64,000 nucleotides of DNA from Intestinibacillus massiliensis (GTDB taxonomy: Bacteria; Bacillota; Clostridia; Oscillospirales; Butyricicoccaceae): assembly GCA_029267335.1 (NCBI GenBank), contig JAJUJC010000003.1, positions 1-64,000 on the forward strand, given 5' to 3'. This document shows positions 26,396-34,745 of this stretch, in pieces. Every line of letters starts with the position of its first letter. Position 1 is the first letter of the stretch. A program made the position numbers and the translations under genes. The notes beneath the pieces are model-generated. The model did not search any database. It was not told the DNA's origin and was given only the letters and a program-made list of their open reading frames with translations.

Positions 26396-26424
26396 TTGAC
26401 AAAACCGCGGAAACCATGTAATCT
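26396..26424 (+). promoter_or_regulatory. Sigma-A type promoter of the polyamine operon
   Basis: Consensus TTGACA (26396-26401), 17-base spacer, TAATCT (26419-26424). The speD start is about 130 bases downstream, leaving a long leader. Confidence 0.72.
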
Positions 26425-26449
26425 TGAATTTAACATCAAAAATAGAAAT

Positions 26450-26525
26450 CGCGCGCCCAAACGGGCGCGCGCGGTTTGTGGGCTCCCGTTTGCGGGAGGC
26501 GGAGAAGGGGACTTGCGTCCCGTCG
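26450..26525 (+). promoter_or_regulatory. Structured 5' leader of speD
   Basis: Three tandem hairpins in the leader: CGCGCGCCC / GGGCGCGCG (26450-26471, loop AAAC), CTCCCG / CGGGAG (26483-26498, loop TTTG) and GGGAC / GTCCC (26508-26521, loop TTGC). None ends in a T run, so this is not a simple terminator. It does not match a riboswitch class I can recall. Confidence 0.45.
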
Positions 26526-26558
26526 GGATGATGATCGGAATGGAGGAAACCGAAGAAA

Positions 26559-27368
26559 TTGGAAGATAAACTGCGCCTGTACGGTTTCAATAATTTGACC
26601 AAGACGCTCAGCTTCAACATTTATGATGTGTGCTATGCCAAGAGCGAACGCGAGCAGAAGGACTATATCGCCTACATTGATGAGCAGTACAACTCTGAGC
26701 GACTGACAAGCATTCTGTGCAAGGTCACAGAGATCATCGGCGCGCATGTGCTCAATATCAGCAAGCAGGACTACGACCCGCAGGGGGCTTCCGTCACCAT
26801 CTTGCTGACAGAGAAGGCGCTGCCCATCGAAATGATTGACAAATCGTGCAATCACGGCGAAATTGATATCCTTGCAACGCGGGATACGGTCGTTGGGCAT
26901 CTTGACAAGAGCCATATCACGGTGCATACCTATCCGGAGTATCATCCGGATAATGCGATCGCGACTTTCCGGGTCGACATCGATGTCGCGACCTGCGGGC
27001 AGGTTTCGCCACTGAACGCGCTCAATTATCTGATCGGTTCGTTCGATTCGGACATTATCACGGCGGACTATCGCGTGCGGGGTTTTACGCGCGATGTCAG
27101 CGGACGCAAGCTGTTTCTCGATCACGACATCACCTCGATTCAGGACTATATCGACGACAAGACGCTGCATCGCTACGACGCGATCGACGTCAACGTCTAT
27201 CAGTCGAATATTTTTCATACCAAGCTCCTTATTAAGGAGATCGACCTGCAAAACTATCTGTTTAACACCGACGTTTATGAAATTAGCCCCAAGCGTCGAC
27301 TGGAGATCTCCGAGAGCCTGCGCCGCGAAATGATCGAAATTTTCAGCGGCATGAACATCTACAAGTGA
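26559..27368 (+). CDS. speD: S-adenosylmethionine decarboxylase proenzyme (SpeD type)
   Basis: 269 residues. Makes decarboxylated SAM, the aminopropyl donor for spermidine synthesis. It is the long, E. coli-like class rather than the short Bacillus SpeH. The self-cleavage site that generates the pyruvoyl group is Lys117-Ser118 in [15 protein letters not shown]. The start is a TTG at 26559, with GGAGG about 13 bases upstream; no in-frame ATG lies nearer. First gene of a four-gene polyamine operon. Confidence 0.93.
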   Translation: MEDKLRLYGFNNLTKTLSFNIYDVCYAKSEREQKDYIAYIDEQYNSERLTSILCKVTEIIGAHVLNISKQDYDPQGASVTILLTEKALPIEMIDKSCNHGEIDILATRDTVVGHLDKSHITVHTYPEYHPDNAIATFRVDIDVATCGQVSPLNALNYLIGSFDSDIITADYRVRGFTRDVSGRKLFLDHDITSIQDYIDDKTLHRYDAIDVNVYQSNIFHTKLLIKEIDLQNYLFNTDVYEISPKRRLEISESLRREMIEIFSGMNIYK

Positions 27369-27415
27369 CGGCGCACGCCGCTCACGCAGCAAACAGCAAA
27401 GGACGATGCAGCACA

Positions 27416-28867
27416 ATGAACCATTCACAGGATAGAGCACCGATCGTCGAAGCGCTTGAGCGTTTTAAGCGCATGCGCGTCGTACCGTTCGATGTGCCGG
27501 GACATAAGCGCGGACGCGGCAACCGCGAACTAACCGATTTTCTCGGGGAGAAATGTCTGTCGGTCGACGTCAACTCTATGAAACCGCTGGACAACCTGTG
27601 CCATCCGGTCTCGGTCATCCATGAGGGCGAGGTGCTCGCTGCGCACGCATTCGGTGCGGCTCATGCGTTCTTCATGGTGGGCGGCACGACCTCGTCGGTG
27701 CAGTCGATGGTGCTGTCCGTATGCGGTAGGGGAGATAAGATCATCATGCCGCGGAACGTACACCGCAGCGCGATCAACGCGCTCGTGCTGTCGGGCGCAG
27801 TACCCGTCTATGTCAATCCGGGCACGAGCCGTCGGCTCGGCATTCCGCTTGGTATGGCGGTCGCGGATGTGGAGCGTGCGATTCGCGAGCATCCAGAGGC
27901 GAAGGCGGTGCTCATCAACAACCCCACCTATTACGGGGTGTGTTCCGACCTGCGCGCGATCTGCGACCTCGCACACGCGCACGGCATGAAGGTGCTCGTG
28001 GATGAGGCACACGGTACGCATTTTTACTTTGGAGAGGGTCTGCCGCCCTCCGGCATGGCGGTCGGCGCGGATATGGCAGCGGTCAGCATGCACAAATCCG
28101 GCGGCAGCCTGACACAAAGCTCCTTTTTGCTTATCGGACCGTCTATGAATGAGGGGCATGTCCGCCAGATCATCAACCTGACCCAGACGACGAGCGGTTC
28201 CTATCTGCTCATGAGTTCGCTCGATCTGTCGCGCCGCAATCTTGCCCTGCACGGCAAGGAGATCTTTCGCCGCGTGTGCGAAATGTCCCAGTATGCGCGC
28301 GAGGAGATCAACAAAATCGGCGGCTACTATGCTTTTGGCGAGGAATGCGTCGACGGCGACGCTTTTTTTGCGTTTGACACGACCAAGCTGTCCATCCACA
28401 CCCGCGACATCGGTCTGGCGGGCATCGAGGTCTACGACCTGCTGCGCGACGATTATGACATCCAGATCGAATTCGGTGACATCGGCAATATTCTCGCGTA
28501 TGTATCGGTCGGTGACCGCGAAAAGGATCTCGAGCGGCTGATCGCCGCGCTTGCGGAGATTCGCCGCCTGCATGCGGGCAGTCCGGTCGGTATGCTCGAC
28601 CACGAGTATATCGACCCGCAGGTCGAACTGCCGCCGCAGGAGGCGTTTTATGCCGATAAGGTGTCCCTGCCGATCGAGGAGAGCGCAGGCTACATTTGCA
28701 GCGAGTTTGTCATGTGCTATCCGCCCGGCATCCCCATCCTCGCGCCCGGCGAGCGTATCACCCGGGAAATCCTCGACTATATCGCCTACGCCAAGGACAA
28801 GGGCTGCTTCATGACCGGTACGCAGGACATCAACATCGAACACATCAATGTCATTAAAGGAGCGTAA
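27416..28867 (+). CDS. speA: Arginine/lysine/ornithine decarboxylase (SpeA-like)
   Basis: 483 residues, PLP-dependent fold-type I decarboxylase of the short Firmicutes type (no N-terminal wing domain). The PLP lysine is Lys227 in SMHKSGGSLTQ; DEAHGTHF (about 197-204) is the cofactor-contacting Asp/His motif. The substrate is not readable from sequence alone, but the operon contains an agmatinase-like gene, so arginine (giving agmatine) is the most coherent choice. Start at 27416 with AAAGGA upstream. speE starts one base after its stop. Confidence 0.87.
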   Translation: MNHSQDRAPIVEALERFKRMRVVPFDVPGHKRGRGNRELTDFLGEKCLSVDVNSMKPLDNLCHPVSVIHEGEVLAAHAFGAAHAFFMVGGTTSSVQSMVLSVCGRGDKIIMPRNVHRSAINALVLSGAVPVYVNPGTSRRLGIPLGMAVADVERAIREHPEAKAVLINNPTYYGVCSDLRAICDLAHAHGMKVLVDEAHGTHFYFGEGLPPSGMAVGADMAAVSMHKSGGSLTQSSFLLIGPSMNEGHVRQIINLTQTTSGSYLLMSSLDLSRRNLALHGKEIFRRVCEMSQYAREEINKIGGYYAFGEECVDGDAFFAFDTTKLSIHTRDIGLAGIEVYDLLRDDYDIQIEFGDIGNILAYVSVGDREKDLERLIAALAEIRRLHAGSPVGMLDHEYIDPQVELPPQEAFYADKVSLPIEESAGYICSEFVMCYPPGIPILAPGERITREILDYIAYAKDKGCFMTGTQDINIEHINVIKGA

Positions 28868-28868
28868 C

Positions 28869-29723
28869 ATGGATCTCTGGTTTACCGAGGCGCACACGCC
28901 GCATGTGCGCTTCTCCATCGAGGTGGACAAGCAACTATATTCCGCGCAGAGCGACTTTCAGCGCATCGACATTTTCGACAGTGTAGAGTTCGGACGGTTT
29001 CTCGCGCTCGACGGCTATATGATGCTGACCGAGCGTGATGAGTTCATTTACCACGACATGATCGTGCACGTCCCGATGGCGGTCGGCAAGAGCATTCGCA
29101 AGGTGCTTGTAATCGGCGCGGGCGACGGCGGCGCGATCCGCGAGCTGACGCGCTACCCCGAACTGGAGCGCATCGACATGGTCGAGATCGACGAAATGGT
29201 TGTTGAGGCGTGCCGTGAATATCTGCCGCAGACTGCGAGCTTTTTTGACGACCCGCGCGTGCACCTTTACTTTGAGGACGGGCTCAAGTTCGTGCGTCGC
29301 CCGCAGAATGAATACGACTTGATCATCGTTGACTCGACCGACCCGTTCGGCCCGGGCGAGGGACTGTTCACACGCGAGTTTTACGGCAACTGCTACAAGG
29401 CACTGAGCGAGAACGGTATTCTCGTCAATCAGCACGAAAGCCCGTATTACGACAATGACGCGCTTGCGTGCCAGCGTGCGCACCGGCGCATCACAGAGTG
29501 CTTTCCGGTGTGCAGCGTATATCAGGCGCACATTCCGACCTATCCGTCGGGGCACTGGCTGTTCGGCTTTGCCTCGAAAAAATACGACCCGATCGCAGAC
29601 CTTGACGCGATACGCTGGAACGAGCGCGGGCTCAAAACGCGCTATTACAATACCGACCTGCATGTCGGTGCATTCCAGCTTCCAAACTATGTAAGGGAGC
29701 TTTTAGACAGTGCCTATGAATAA
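28869..29723 (+). CDS. speE: Spermidine synthase (polyamine aminopropyltransferase)
   Basis: 284 residues. Transfers the aminopropyl group of decarboxylated SAM to putrescine. The nucleotide-binding loop VIGAGDGGAIRE is at 81-92 and the catalytic VDSTDPFGPGEGLF at 154-167, with QHESPYY after it. Starts one base after the decarboxylase stop and runs 14 bases into speB. Confidence 0.95.
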   Translation: MDLWFTEAHTPHVRFSIEVDKQLYSAQSDFQRIDIFDSVEFGRFLALDGYMMLTERDEFIYHDMIVHVPMAVGKSIRKVLVIGAGDGGAIRELTRYPELERIDMVEIDEMVVEACREYLPQTASFFDDPRVHLYFEDGLKFVRRPQNEYDLIIVDSTDPFGPGEGLFTREFYGNCYKALSENGILVNQHESPYYDNDALACQRAHRRITECFPVCSVYQAHIPTYPSGHWLFGFASKKYDPIADLDAIRWNERGLKTRYYNTDLHVGAFQLPNYVRELLDSAYE

Positions 29724-30564
29724 AAATATTGAAACCTTTCTCGGCTGTGACAACAGCTACGAGGAAAGCCGCCTGGTGATTTTCGGCGCGCCCTTTGACG
29801 GCACGACCTCCTACCGACCGGGCACGCGCATGGCATCGCGTATCATGCGTGCGGAGTCCTACGGCCTGGAGACCTACAGCCCTTATCAGGACAAGGATCT
29901 GGAGGATTACGCGGTGTTTGACGGCGGTGACCTCGATCTGTGCTTCGGCAATACCGAGCGTGTGCTGGGCGACATTGAGGCGTTCACCGCGCAGGTTTTG
30001 GCGGACGGTAAGACACCGGTTATGATCGGCGGCGAGCATCTGGTCACGCTCGGTGCGCTGCGCGCGGCGGTCAAGACCTATCCCGATCTGCGCATCGTGC
30101 ACTTTGACGCGCACACCGATCTGCGCGACGAGTACCTCGGAGAGCCGCTGTCGCATGCCGCAGTCATTCGCCGCGCATGGGATCTGGTCGGTGACGACCG
30201 CATCTGGCAGTTCGGTATCCGCTCGGGTGAGCGCGACGAGTTTGTCTGGGCAAAGACCCACACGCACCTGACGAAGTTCACGTTCGACGGTCTGGAGCAG
30301 GCGATCGAAGCGCTCAAGGGGCATCCGGTCTACTTTACGATCGACCTCGACGTGCTCGACCCGTCGATTTTCCCGGGTACGGGCACTCCGGAAGCGGGCG
30401 GCGTGTGCTTTAACGCGCTGCTTGATGCACTGGTCAAGGTCGCGTCGCGCTGCCGCATCATCGGCTGCGATGTCAACGAGTTGTCTCCGGTCTATGACCA
30501 AAGCGGCGTGTCGACCGCGGTTGCGTGCAAAGTGCTGCGTGAGCTGCTGCTCGCACAGCTATAA
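29710..30564 (+). CDS. speB: Agmatinase (ureohydrolase family)
   Basis: 284 residues. Hydrolyses agmatine to putrescine plus urea. Binuclear manganese ligands are in GGEHLVTLG, FDAHTDLRDEY and IDLDVLDPS, all canonical. The GTG at 29710 has AGGGAG ten bases upstream; the ATG two codons on is a weaker alternative because it lies 16 bases away. It overlaps speE by 14 bases, so translation is coupled. With speD, speA and speE it completes an arginine-to-spermidine route. Confidence 0.92.
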   Translation: MPMNKNIETFLGCDNSYEESRLVIFGAPFDGTTSYRPGTRMASRIMRAESYGLETYSPYQDKDLEDYAVFDGGDLDLCFGNTERVLGDIEAFTAQVLADGKTPVMIGGEHLVTLGALRAAVKTYPDLRIVHFDAHTDLRDEYLGEPLSHAAVIRRAWDLVGDDRIWQFGIRSGERDEFVWAKTHTHLTKFTFDGLEQAIEALKGHPVYFTIDLDVLDPSIFPGTGTPEAGGVCFNALLDALVKVASRCRIIGCDVNELSPVYDQSGVSTAVACKVLRELLLAQL

Positions 30565-30576
30565 TAAATGAAATCC

Positions 30577-30613
30577 AAAAGCGGCAGAACCGATCGGTTC
30601 TGCCGCTTTTTTT
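30577..30613. terminator. Bidirectional terminator between speB and the AI-2E gene
   Basis: A near-perfect palindrome AAAAGCGGCAGAACCGAT / ATCGGTTCTGCCGCTTTT sharing its centre, with T runs on both strands. Confidence 0.92.
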
Positions 30614-30622
30614 CGTTTTGTT

Positions 30623-31837
30623 TTATTTTTTGTGCTTTGGAGACTGGGTGTCGTCCTTTGGCGGGGTCTTGGCGGGTTTCGCGGGGCGGTCGCCCCATTT
30701 TTCGGGCGGAACGCCGCGCAGCGCGAGTCGACGGTTGGTAAATCCGCGCAGCAGTGCGTAGAGCACCGAGAACAGCGGGATAAAGATCAGCATACCCACG
30801 ACCCCCAGAGAGGCGCCACCCACACTGACCGCGACAAGAACCCAAATAGACGGCAATCCAACCGACCCGCCGACGACATGCGGGTAGATGAAGTTGCCTT
30901 CGATCTGTTGCAGCACAAGGAACAGGATAATGAACCACAATGCCTGCATGGGATTTTCAATCAAAATGAAGAATGCACCGAATGCGCAGCCGATGAATGT
31001 GCCGAAAATCGGGATGAGTGCAGTCATGCCGATGAGCACGCTGATGAGTGCGGCATAGGGGAAGTGCAGCAGACTCATGCTCAGGAAGAACATCAGACCG
31101 AGGATGCACGCTTCGGTGCACTGACCGGTGATGAAATTGGAAAAGGTCTGCTGCGCAAGCGAGCATACACCGAGGAAGGAGTCCGCATGAGGCACAGAAA
31201 GCGTCGCATAAAGCAGCTTCTTGACCTGTCTGCCCAGTTTTTCCTTTTGTGCGAGCACATAAATTGCGAAAAACATGCCGAGGAAGAAATTGACGAAGCC
31301 GCTCAAAACCGAACTTGCCACGCCGAGCGTCGAGCCGATGATGTCGCCCGTGCCACTGACAAAGGTCCATACGGTCTGCCCGAGTTTGGGCCAGTCGATG
31401 GAGTCCCACCCGCCGACTACATTGGTCAGCCAATTTGCAAGCAGCGGGATCTTTCTTTCGATCGCGGCGACGCTGCTCTGCACTTCCTTAAAAAATTGGG
31501 GGAAGGCTGCGCCGATTGACTGGATCGAGCGTCCGAGCTGCGGAATGACCAGTCCGCCTGCGAAAGTGATAAGCCCGATTACAAGCAGCAGCGACAGCAC
31601 GATGCTGACCGTGCGGCGTGCGCGGAACTTCTTGCGCAGCAGCGTGCGCTCGAAGAAGGTCACGGGCACGTTCAGAATGAACGCGATGCAGCCGCCGAGT
31701 AAAAACGGCGCGAGCAGCCCGAAAAATTGTCGTATCACCGCACTGACTGAGCGGAAATTTTGCAGCCCGACAAGCAGTAAAATGCCGAACGCGATCAGCA
31801 ACGCCAGACTGCGCATATTTTTTCGATTAAATTCCAT
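30623..31837 (-). CDS. AI-2E family transporter (PerM/TqsA-like)
   Basis: 404 residues. Polytopic membrane protein with two N-terminal helices (about 10-28 and 35-60), an amphipathic linker rich in coiled-coil-like residues, and a C-terminal block of several helices containing QCTEACILGLMFFLSM and ALIPIFGTFIGCAFGAFFIL, the family hallmark. Some members export autoinducer-2 or act as Na+/H+ antiporters; the substrate here is unknown. A basic, proline-rich C-terminal tail (GDRPAKPAKTPPKDD) is likely cytoplasmic. The start at 31837 has GAAAGGA eight bases upstream. Confidence 0.88.
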   Translation of the reverse strand: MEFNRKNMRSLALLIAFGILLLVGLQNFRSVSAVIRQFFGLLAPFLLGGCIAFILNVPVTFFERTLLRKKFRARRTVSIVLSLLLVIGLITFAGGLVIPQLGRSIQSIGAAFPQFFKEVQSSVAAIERKIPLLANWLTNVVGGWDSIDWPKLGQTVWTFVSGTGDIIGSTLGVASSVLSGFVNFFLGMFFAIYVLAQKEKLGRQVKKLLYATLSVPHADSFLGVCSLAQQTFSNFITGQCTEACILGLMFFLSMSLLHFPYAALISVLIGMTALIPIFGTFIGCAFGAFFILIENPMQALWFIILFLVLQQIEGNFIYPHVVGGSVGLPSIWVLVAVSVGGASLGVVGMLIFIPLFSVLYALLRGFTNRRLALRGVPPEKWGDRPAKPAKTPPKDDTQSPKHKK

Positions 31838-31895
31838 GTCCCATGTCCTTTCCGTCCCAAGTGCTACATATTGCGAGCAGCACATTGATAGTTTC

Positions 31896-31924
31896 AGTGT
31901 ATCAAAGAAACGTACTTTCGTCAA
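31896..31924 (-). promoter_or_regulatory. Sigma-A type promoter of the AI-2E gene
   Basis: On the minus strand TTGACG (31919-31924), 17-base spacer, TACACT (31896-31901). Confidence 0.65.
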
Positions 31925-31999
31925 TCACAAGTGCAGGAAGGGCGTGAAGGACGACTGTTTTGCAGATGGCACGCATAGAATTGTGCAGAGGTGATATTG

Positions 32000-32215
32000 A
32001 TGTCCTGTATAACGCCCGATACAACACCCGTCATGGTCAGCTTGCTTGCGACCGTTCTGGCGGAACAGATTCCGGATGATGCGCAGCTTGGGTTGACTGC
32101 GGCGCTGCTCGTGCAGCTTGGCGACACGCTTGCGACGATTGCGATCACACGGGAAAACTGCAAGGCACGGCAGACAGCGCAGCCGGGGACACCACAGCCG
32201 ACAAATGCAGAATAG
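32000..32215 (+). CDS. Small DUF6774-like protein
   Basis: 71 residues, mostly one helical hairpin: MSCITPDTTPVMVSLLATVLAEQIPDDAQLG then ALLVQLGDTLATIAITRENC. The spacing of LGDTLATIA and the final Cys fit the small clostridial DUF6774 family as I remember it. A Gln/Pro/Thr tail follows. GAGGTGA lies close upstream of the ATG at 32000. Function unknown. Confidence 0.62.
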   Translation: MSCITPDTTPVMVSLLATVLAEQIPDDAQLGLTAALLVQLGDTLATIAITRENCKARQTAQPGTPQPTNAE

Positions 32216-32259
32216 TTTGCACTTAGGCGCGCATACTATGCCCGAAAAGAGGTGTTTCC

Positions 32260-32403
32260 ATGTCTTACGTCAGTCCCAAGCTCAAGGCAAAATTCGATTC
32301 CCTGTCTCCCGCGCTGCAAAGCGAGATCCTGTCGCGCGATGTGCGGCTGGAAAATCTGCACGATCTGATCGCCGTTCTGGAACAGATCACGAATCAGCAC
32401 TGA
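32260..32403 (+). CDS. 47-residue small protein
   Basis: Begins MSYVSPKLKAKFDSLSPALQ and ends LEQITNQH; two predicted amphipathic helices joined by a short charged turn, no cysteines, no membrane segment. AAAAGAGGTG lies five bases before the ATG, which is as good a site as any in the window. It follows the DUF6774-like gene by 44 bases and is closed by a strong terminator, so it is probably a real, cotranscribed small gene. I do not recognise a family. Confidence 0.68.
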   Translation: MSYVSPKLKAKFDSLSPALQSEILSRDVRLENLHDLIAVLEQITNQH

Positions 32404-32410
32404 ACACATA

Positions 32411-32445
32411 AAAACGCCCTCTGAAGCGGTTTCAGAGGGCGTTTT
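32411..32445. terminator. Bidirectional terminator between the small gene and gpx
   Basis: Stem AAAACGCCCTCTGAA / TTCAGAGGGCGTTTT with a five-base loop; T runs on both strands. Serves two convergent genes. Confidence 0.92.
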
Positions 32446-32451
32446 GTGTGT

Positions 32452-32994
32452 TTACAGCAGCTTTTCAATGTCGCCGTCGATCGCAGCAGGCTCGACCGGA
32501 GGCTCATAACGCGCAACGACGTTACCGTCACGGTCGATCAGGAACTTGGTGAAGTTCCACTTGATCTGGTCATCTTCGTAGGTCTCGTGGTAGATGGAGC
32601 GGAAGAACGGCTCGAGCTCAAGCGCCTTGGGGCTGTCTCCCATGCCCTCAAAGCCCTTCTGCGAGGTCAGATAACGGTACAGCGGGTTTGCGTTTTCACC
32701 GCGCACCTCGATCTTCTGGGAGAGGGGGAAGGTCACGCCGAAGCGCACCTTGCAAAAATGTGAGATCTCTTCACCGTCGCCCGGCTCTTGCTCGAGGAAC
32801 TGGTTGCACGGAAAGCCGAGGACGACGAGGCCACGATCCTGATACTTTTTATAGAGATCTTCCAGCCCCTCATATTGCGGGGTGAAGCCGCACTTGCTCG
32901 CGGTGTTGACGATGAGCAAAACTTTGCCGCGATAGTCAGACAGGCTCACGGGCTTGTTTTCGATGGAAGTATAAGAATAATCGTAGACAGACAT
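32452..32994 (-). CDS. Glutathione peroxidase family thiol peroxidase
   Basis: 180 residues. Reduces hydroperoxides. The peroxidatic Cys35 is in NTASKCGFT (cysteine, not selenocysteine), with FPCNQF (about 72) and KWNFTKFL (about 145) giving the Gln and Trp/Asn of the active site. Clostridial members usually use thioredoxin rather than glutathione. Start at 32994 with TAGGAGG upstream. It has a perfect consensus promoter, so basal expression is probably high. Confidence 0.94.
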   Translation of the reverse strand: MSVYDYSYTSIENKPVSLSDYRGKVLLIVNTASKCGFTPQYEGLEDLYKKYQDRGLVVLGFPCNQFLEQEPGDGEEISHFCKVRFGVTFPLSQKIEVRGENANPLYRYLTSQKGFEGMGDSPKALELEPFFRSIYHETYEDDQIKWNFTKFLIDRDGNVVARYEPPVEPAAIDGDIEKLL

Positions 32995-33042
32995 TGTAGT
33001 AGCCTCCTAAATAGATTTTATCAAATTTAATTTGGTGAAATG

Positions 33043-33071
33043 ATTATACGTCTGCCGCACGGGCTTGTCAA
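33043..33071 (-). promoter_or_regulatory. Consensus sigma-A promoter of the peroxidase gene
   Basis: On the minus strand TTGACA (33066-33071), 17-base spacer, TATAAT (33043-33048): both hexamers are exact consensus. The -10 region continues TATAATCATT, which resembles half of a PerR box, and an AAATTAAATTT palindrome follows downstream. Confidence 0.88.
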
Positions 33072-33091
33072 GTTCTGCGTGAAAAAAAGAT

Positions 33092-33124
33092 AAAAAAACA
33101 GACCCGCCTATCGGAGAGTCTGTT
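33092..33124 (-). terminator. Terminator after the AlkD-type gene
   Basis: On the minus strand AACAGAC / GTCTGTT around a 14-base loop, then TTTTTTT. Confidence 0.8.
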
Positions 33125-33134
33125 CCCTTCGTTT

Positions 33135-33821
33135 TTATTTGATACGCAGGCTGCGCAGATAAAGTTTGGTTTCCTCTGTGATGCGGCGGCTTTCGATTGC
33201 CTTCTGAATGGTTTTGTTGTGCACCCAAGGGTCAAGTCGGTGCTGCGCTACATAAGGAAGCGTCGCAGCAGGCTGCTTCGCGAGTGCGGTCGCGAAATAC
33301 CACGCAATCATCATATTGATATAGTATTCCTGCGAGTGCACACCCGCGACAAGCGCGAGCATTTCCGGACAGAACGCCTCGTCCAGATAAAAGGACAGCA
33401 GCATGCCGATGCCGAACCGTACAGTATAGACCTGATCGGATTGCAGCCAGCCCGGAATATGCTCGTACAAATCGGGTAAATTCTTGCGAAACACCTTCGG
33501 CGAGAGCAAATCGCAGGTCGCCCAGTTGTCGATATACGGGAGAAATACCTCGACTGCGCTGATTGTCTGCGTATAGTCGCGCATGGCGGAAAGCAGACAA
33601 CCGTGTAGCGTATTTTCATCGTAATACCAATGGGGAAGATCGGACAGAAAGTCGGCTGCTTCCGGTGTGCCTTGCAGCTCACGCGCAAGGGCGCGCAGCG
33701 CAGGTGTGCGCACGCCGATGATACGCGCAGGGTCGACTGTCGGGATGAGCTTTGCGTGAAAGGTACGGTATGTGGGATCTTGCAGCGCGAACAAACGCTG
33801 TGTGATCGTTGTTTGAGACAT
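33135..33821 (-). CDS. DNA alkylation repair protein, AlkD family
   Basis: 229 residues, all-helical HEAT-like repeat protein. Family features: VRTPALRALAREL near the N-terminus, the DNWATCDLLSPKVF block with the catalytic-site Trp/Asp pair, a FGIGMLLSFYLDE helix, and SQEYYINMMIAWYFATALAKQ. AlkD glycosylases remove N3- and N7-alkyl purines without base flipping. Its start is only 31 bases from the yaaR stop on the same strand, with no terminator between, so it may be read from the fliD operon. The start at 33821 has GAGGAAAGAG upstream. Confidence 0.87.
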   Translation of the reverse strand: MSQTTITQRLFALQDPTYRTFHAKLIPTVDPARIIGVRTPALRALARELQGTPEAADFLSDLPHWYYDENTLHGCLLSAMRDYTQTISAVEVFLPYIDNWATCDLLSPKVFRKNLPDLYEHIPGWLQSDQVYTVRFGIGMLLSFYLDEAFCPEMLALVAGVHSQEYYINMMIAWYFATALAKQPAATLPYVAQHRLDPWVHNKTIQKAIESRRITEETKLYLRSLRIK

Positions 33822-33851
33822 AAACACTCTTTCCTCGGGGCAGTATCGGAC

Positions 33852-34304
33852 TTATGTCAGCAAATCGGTGACAAGCCCGCGAATTTCGTCGATTTGGTCG
33901 ATGAAAGCAAGGGGTTTGCTGCTTTGTGCAATGACCTCTGCCGCAAGCGCGTCTAGCTTTTCGTCAATCACATGCACCGTAGTGTAGATCGAGGAACGAC
34001 CGTAACGGTCAAAGACGCGATCGGTTTGCGCGGTGTAAGCGCTGTGTACCAACTCATGCAAAAGCTGCCGGATCAGCTCGCGGTAGTGCTCGAATCGGGT
34101 GAGATCCATGTGCTGCAAAATGGTTTCCGATTGCGCGGTCAATTCGTCAAACAGATCGTCGATGCGTTCGCGGTACTGCTCTCGTCGCTGGTCGCCAAGC
34201 TGCTGCTGAAAGGAGCCGGAAAAGCCGCCGGACGTACTTTTAGATAAGCCGGATACGCCATGCGCAGGCACGGTGCTGCCGGACTGCACACCATGAATCG
34301 GCAT
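33852..34304 (-). CDS. YaaR family protein (DUF327)
   Basis: 150 residues: a Ser/Gly-rich N-terminal stretch (about 1-30), then the all-helical DUF327 core with RIDDLFDELTAQSETILQHMDLTRFEHYRELIRQLLHELV cut here only for reading, and TVHVIDEKLDALAAEVI. Clostridial homologues are often encoded with flagellar genes, as here. Function unknown. A very strong AGAGGAGGATG lies upstream. Confidence 0.8.
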   Translation of the reverse strand: MPIHGVQSGSTVPAHGVSGLSKSTSGGFSGSFQQQLGDQRREQYRERIDDLFDELTAQSETILQHMDLTRFEHYRELIRQLLHELVHSAYTAQTDRVFDRYGRSSIYTTVHVIDEKLDALAAEVIAQSSKPLAFIDQIDEIRGLVTDLLT

Positions 34305-34319
34305 GGTTCATCCTCCTCT

Positions 34320-34745
34320 TTATTTCGTGAAATCGGTGCTCGAGCAGTTGTCACAGGGGATACCGGTCTCGAGATAGGCGGAAAGCTGCTTTTTGCGACG
34401 CGCTTTAATGGTGGCATTGCGATAAAACGCCATACGGTCACTCAAAATGCGCATCGTATCCATGTCGATCGTCGCAGTTTTGGAAAGGATGGCACGGATC
34501 TCCCCGCGCATGCGCTGCACCGCCGGATCGGACTGCTCCTCGGCGGACAGCGTCTCGGTCACCCCGTCGATGCGCTGCTCCAAGGCGCGCATCGACTCGA
34601 TCAGTTCTTCGCGCTCGTCGATATACGCCAACAGAACCTCATCCTCCGCATGCTCAAGTTTACCGATCTGCCGCAGCGTGAATGCATGAAACTGTGTACA
34701 CAGTGCTAGCATGTCGTTCAGAAGAGACTCCAATACCGTATTCAA
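34320..34745 (-). CDS. Flagellar export chaperone, FliT/FlgN-like
   Basis: 141 residues, nearly all helix with long heptad-like stretches (LRQIGKLEHAEDEVLLAYIDEREELIE, EEQSDPAVQRMRGEIRAIL) and a short C-terminal part with CDNC. Length and helical content match type III export chaperones of the FliT/FlgN class, which hold hook-associated proteins. Its position after fliS, overlapping it by four bases, is that of fliT in Bacillus. Sequence similarity to the family is low, so the name rests mainly on position. Confidence 0.6.
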   Translation of the reverse strand: MNTVLESLLNDMLALCTQFHAFTLRQIGKLEHAEDEVLLAYIDEREELIESMRALEQRIDGVTETLSAEEQSDPAVQRMRGEIRAILSKTATIDMDTMRILSDRMAFYRNATIKARRKKQLSAYLETGIPCDNCSSTDFTK

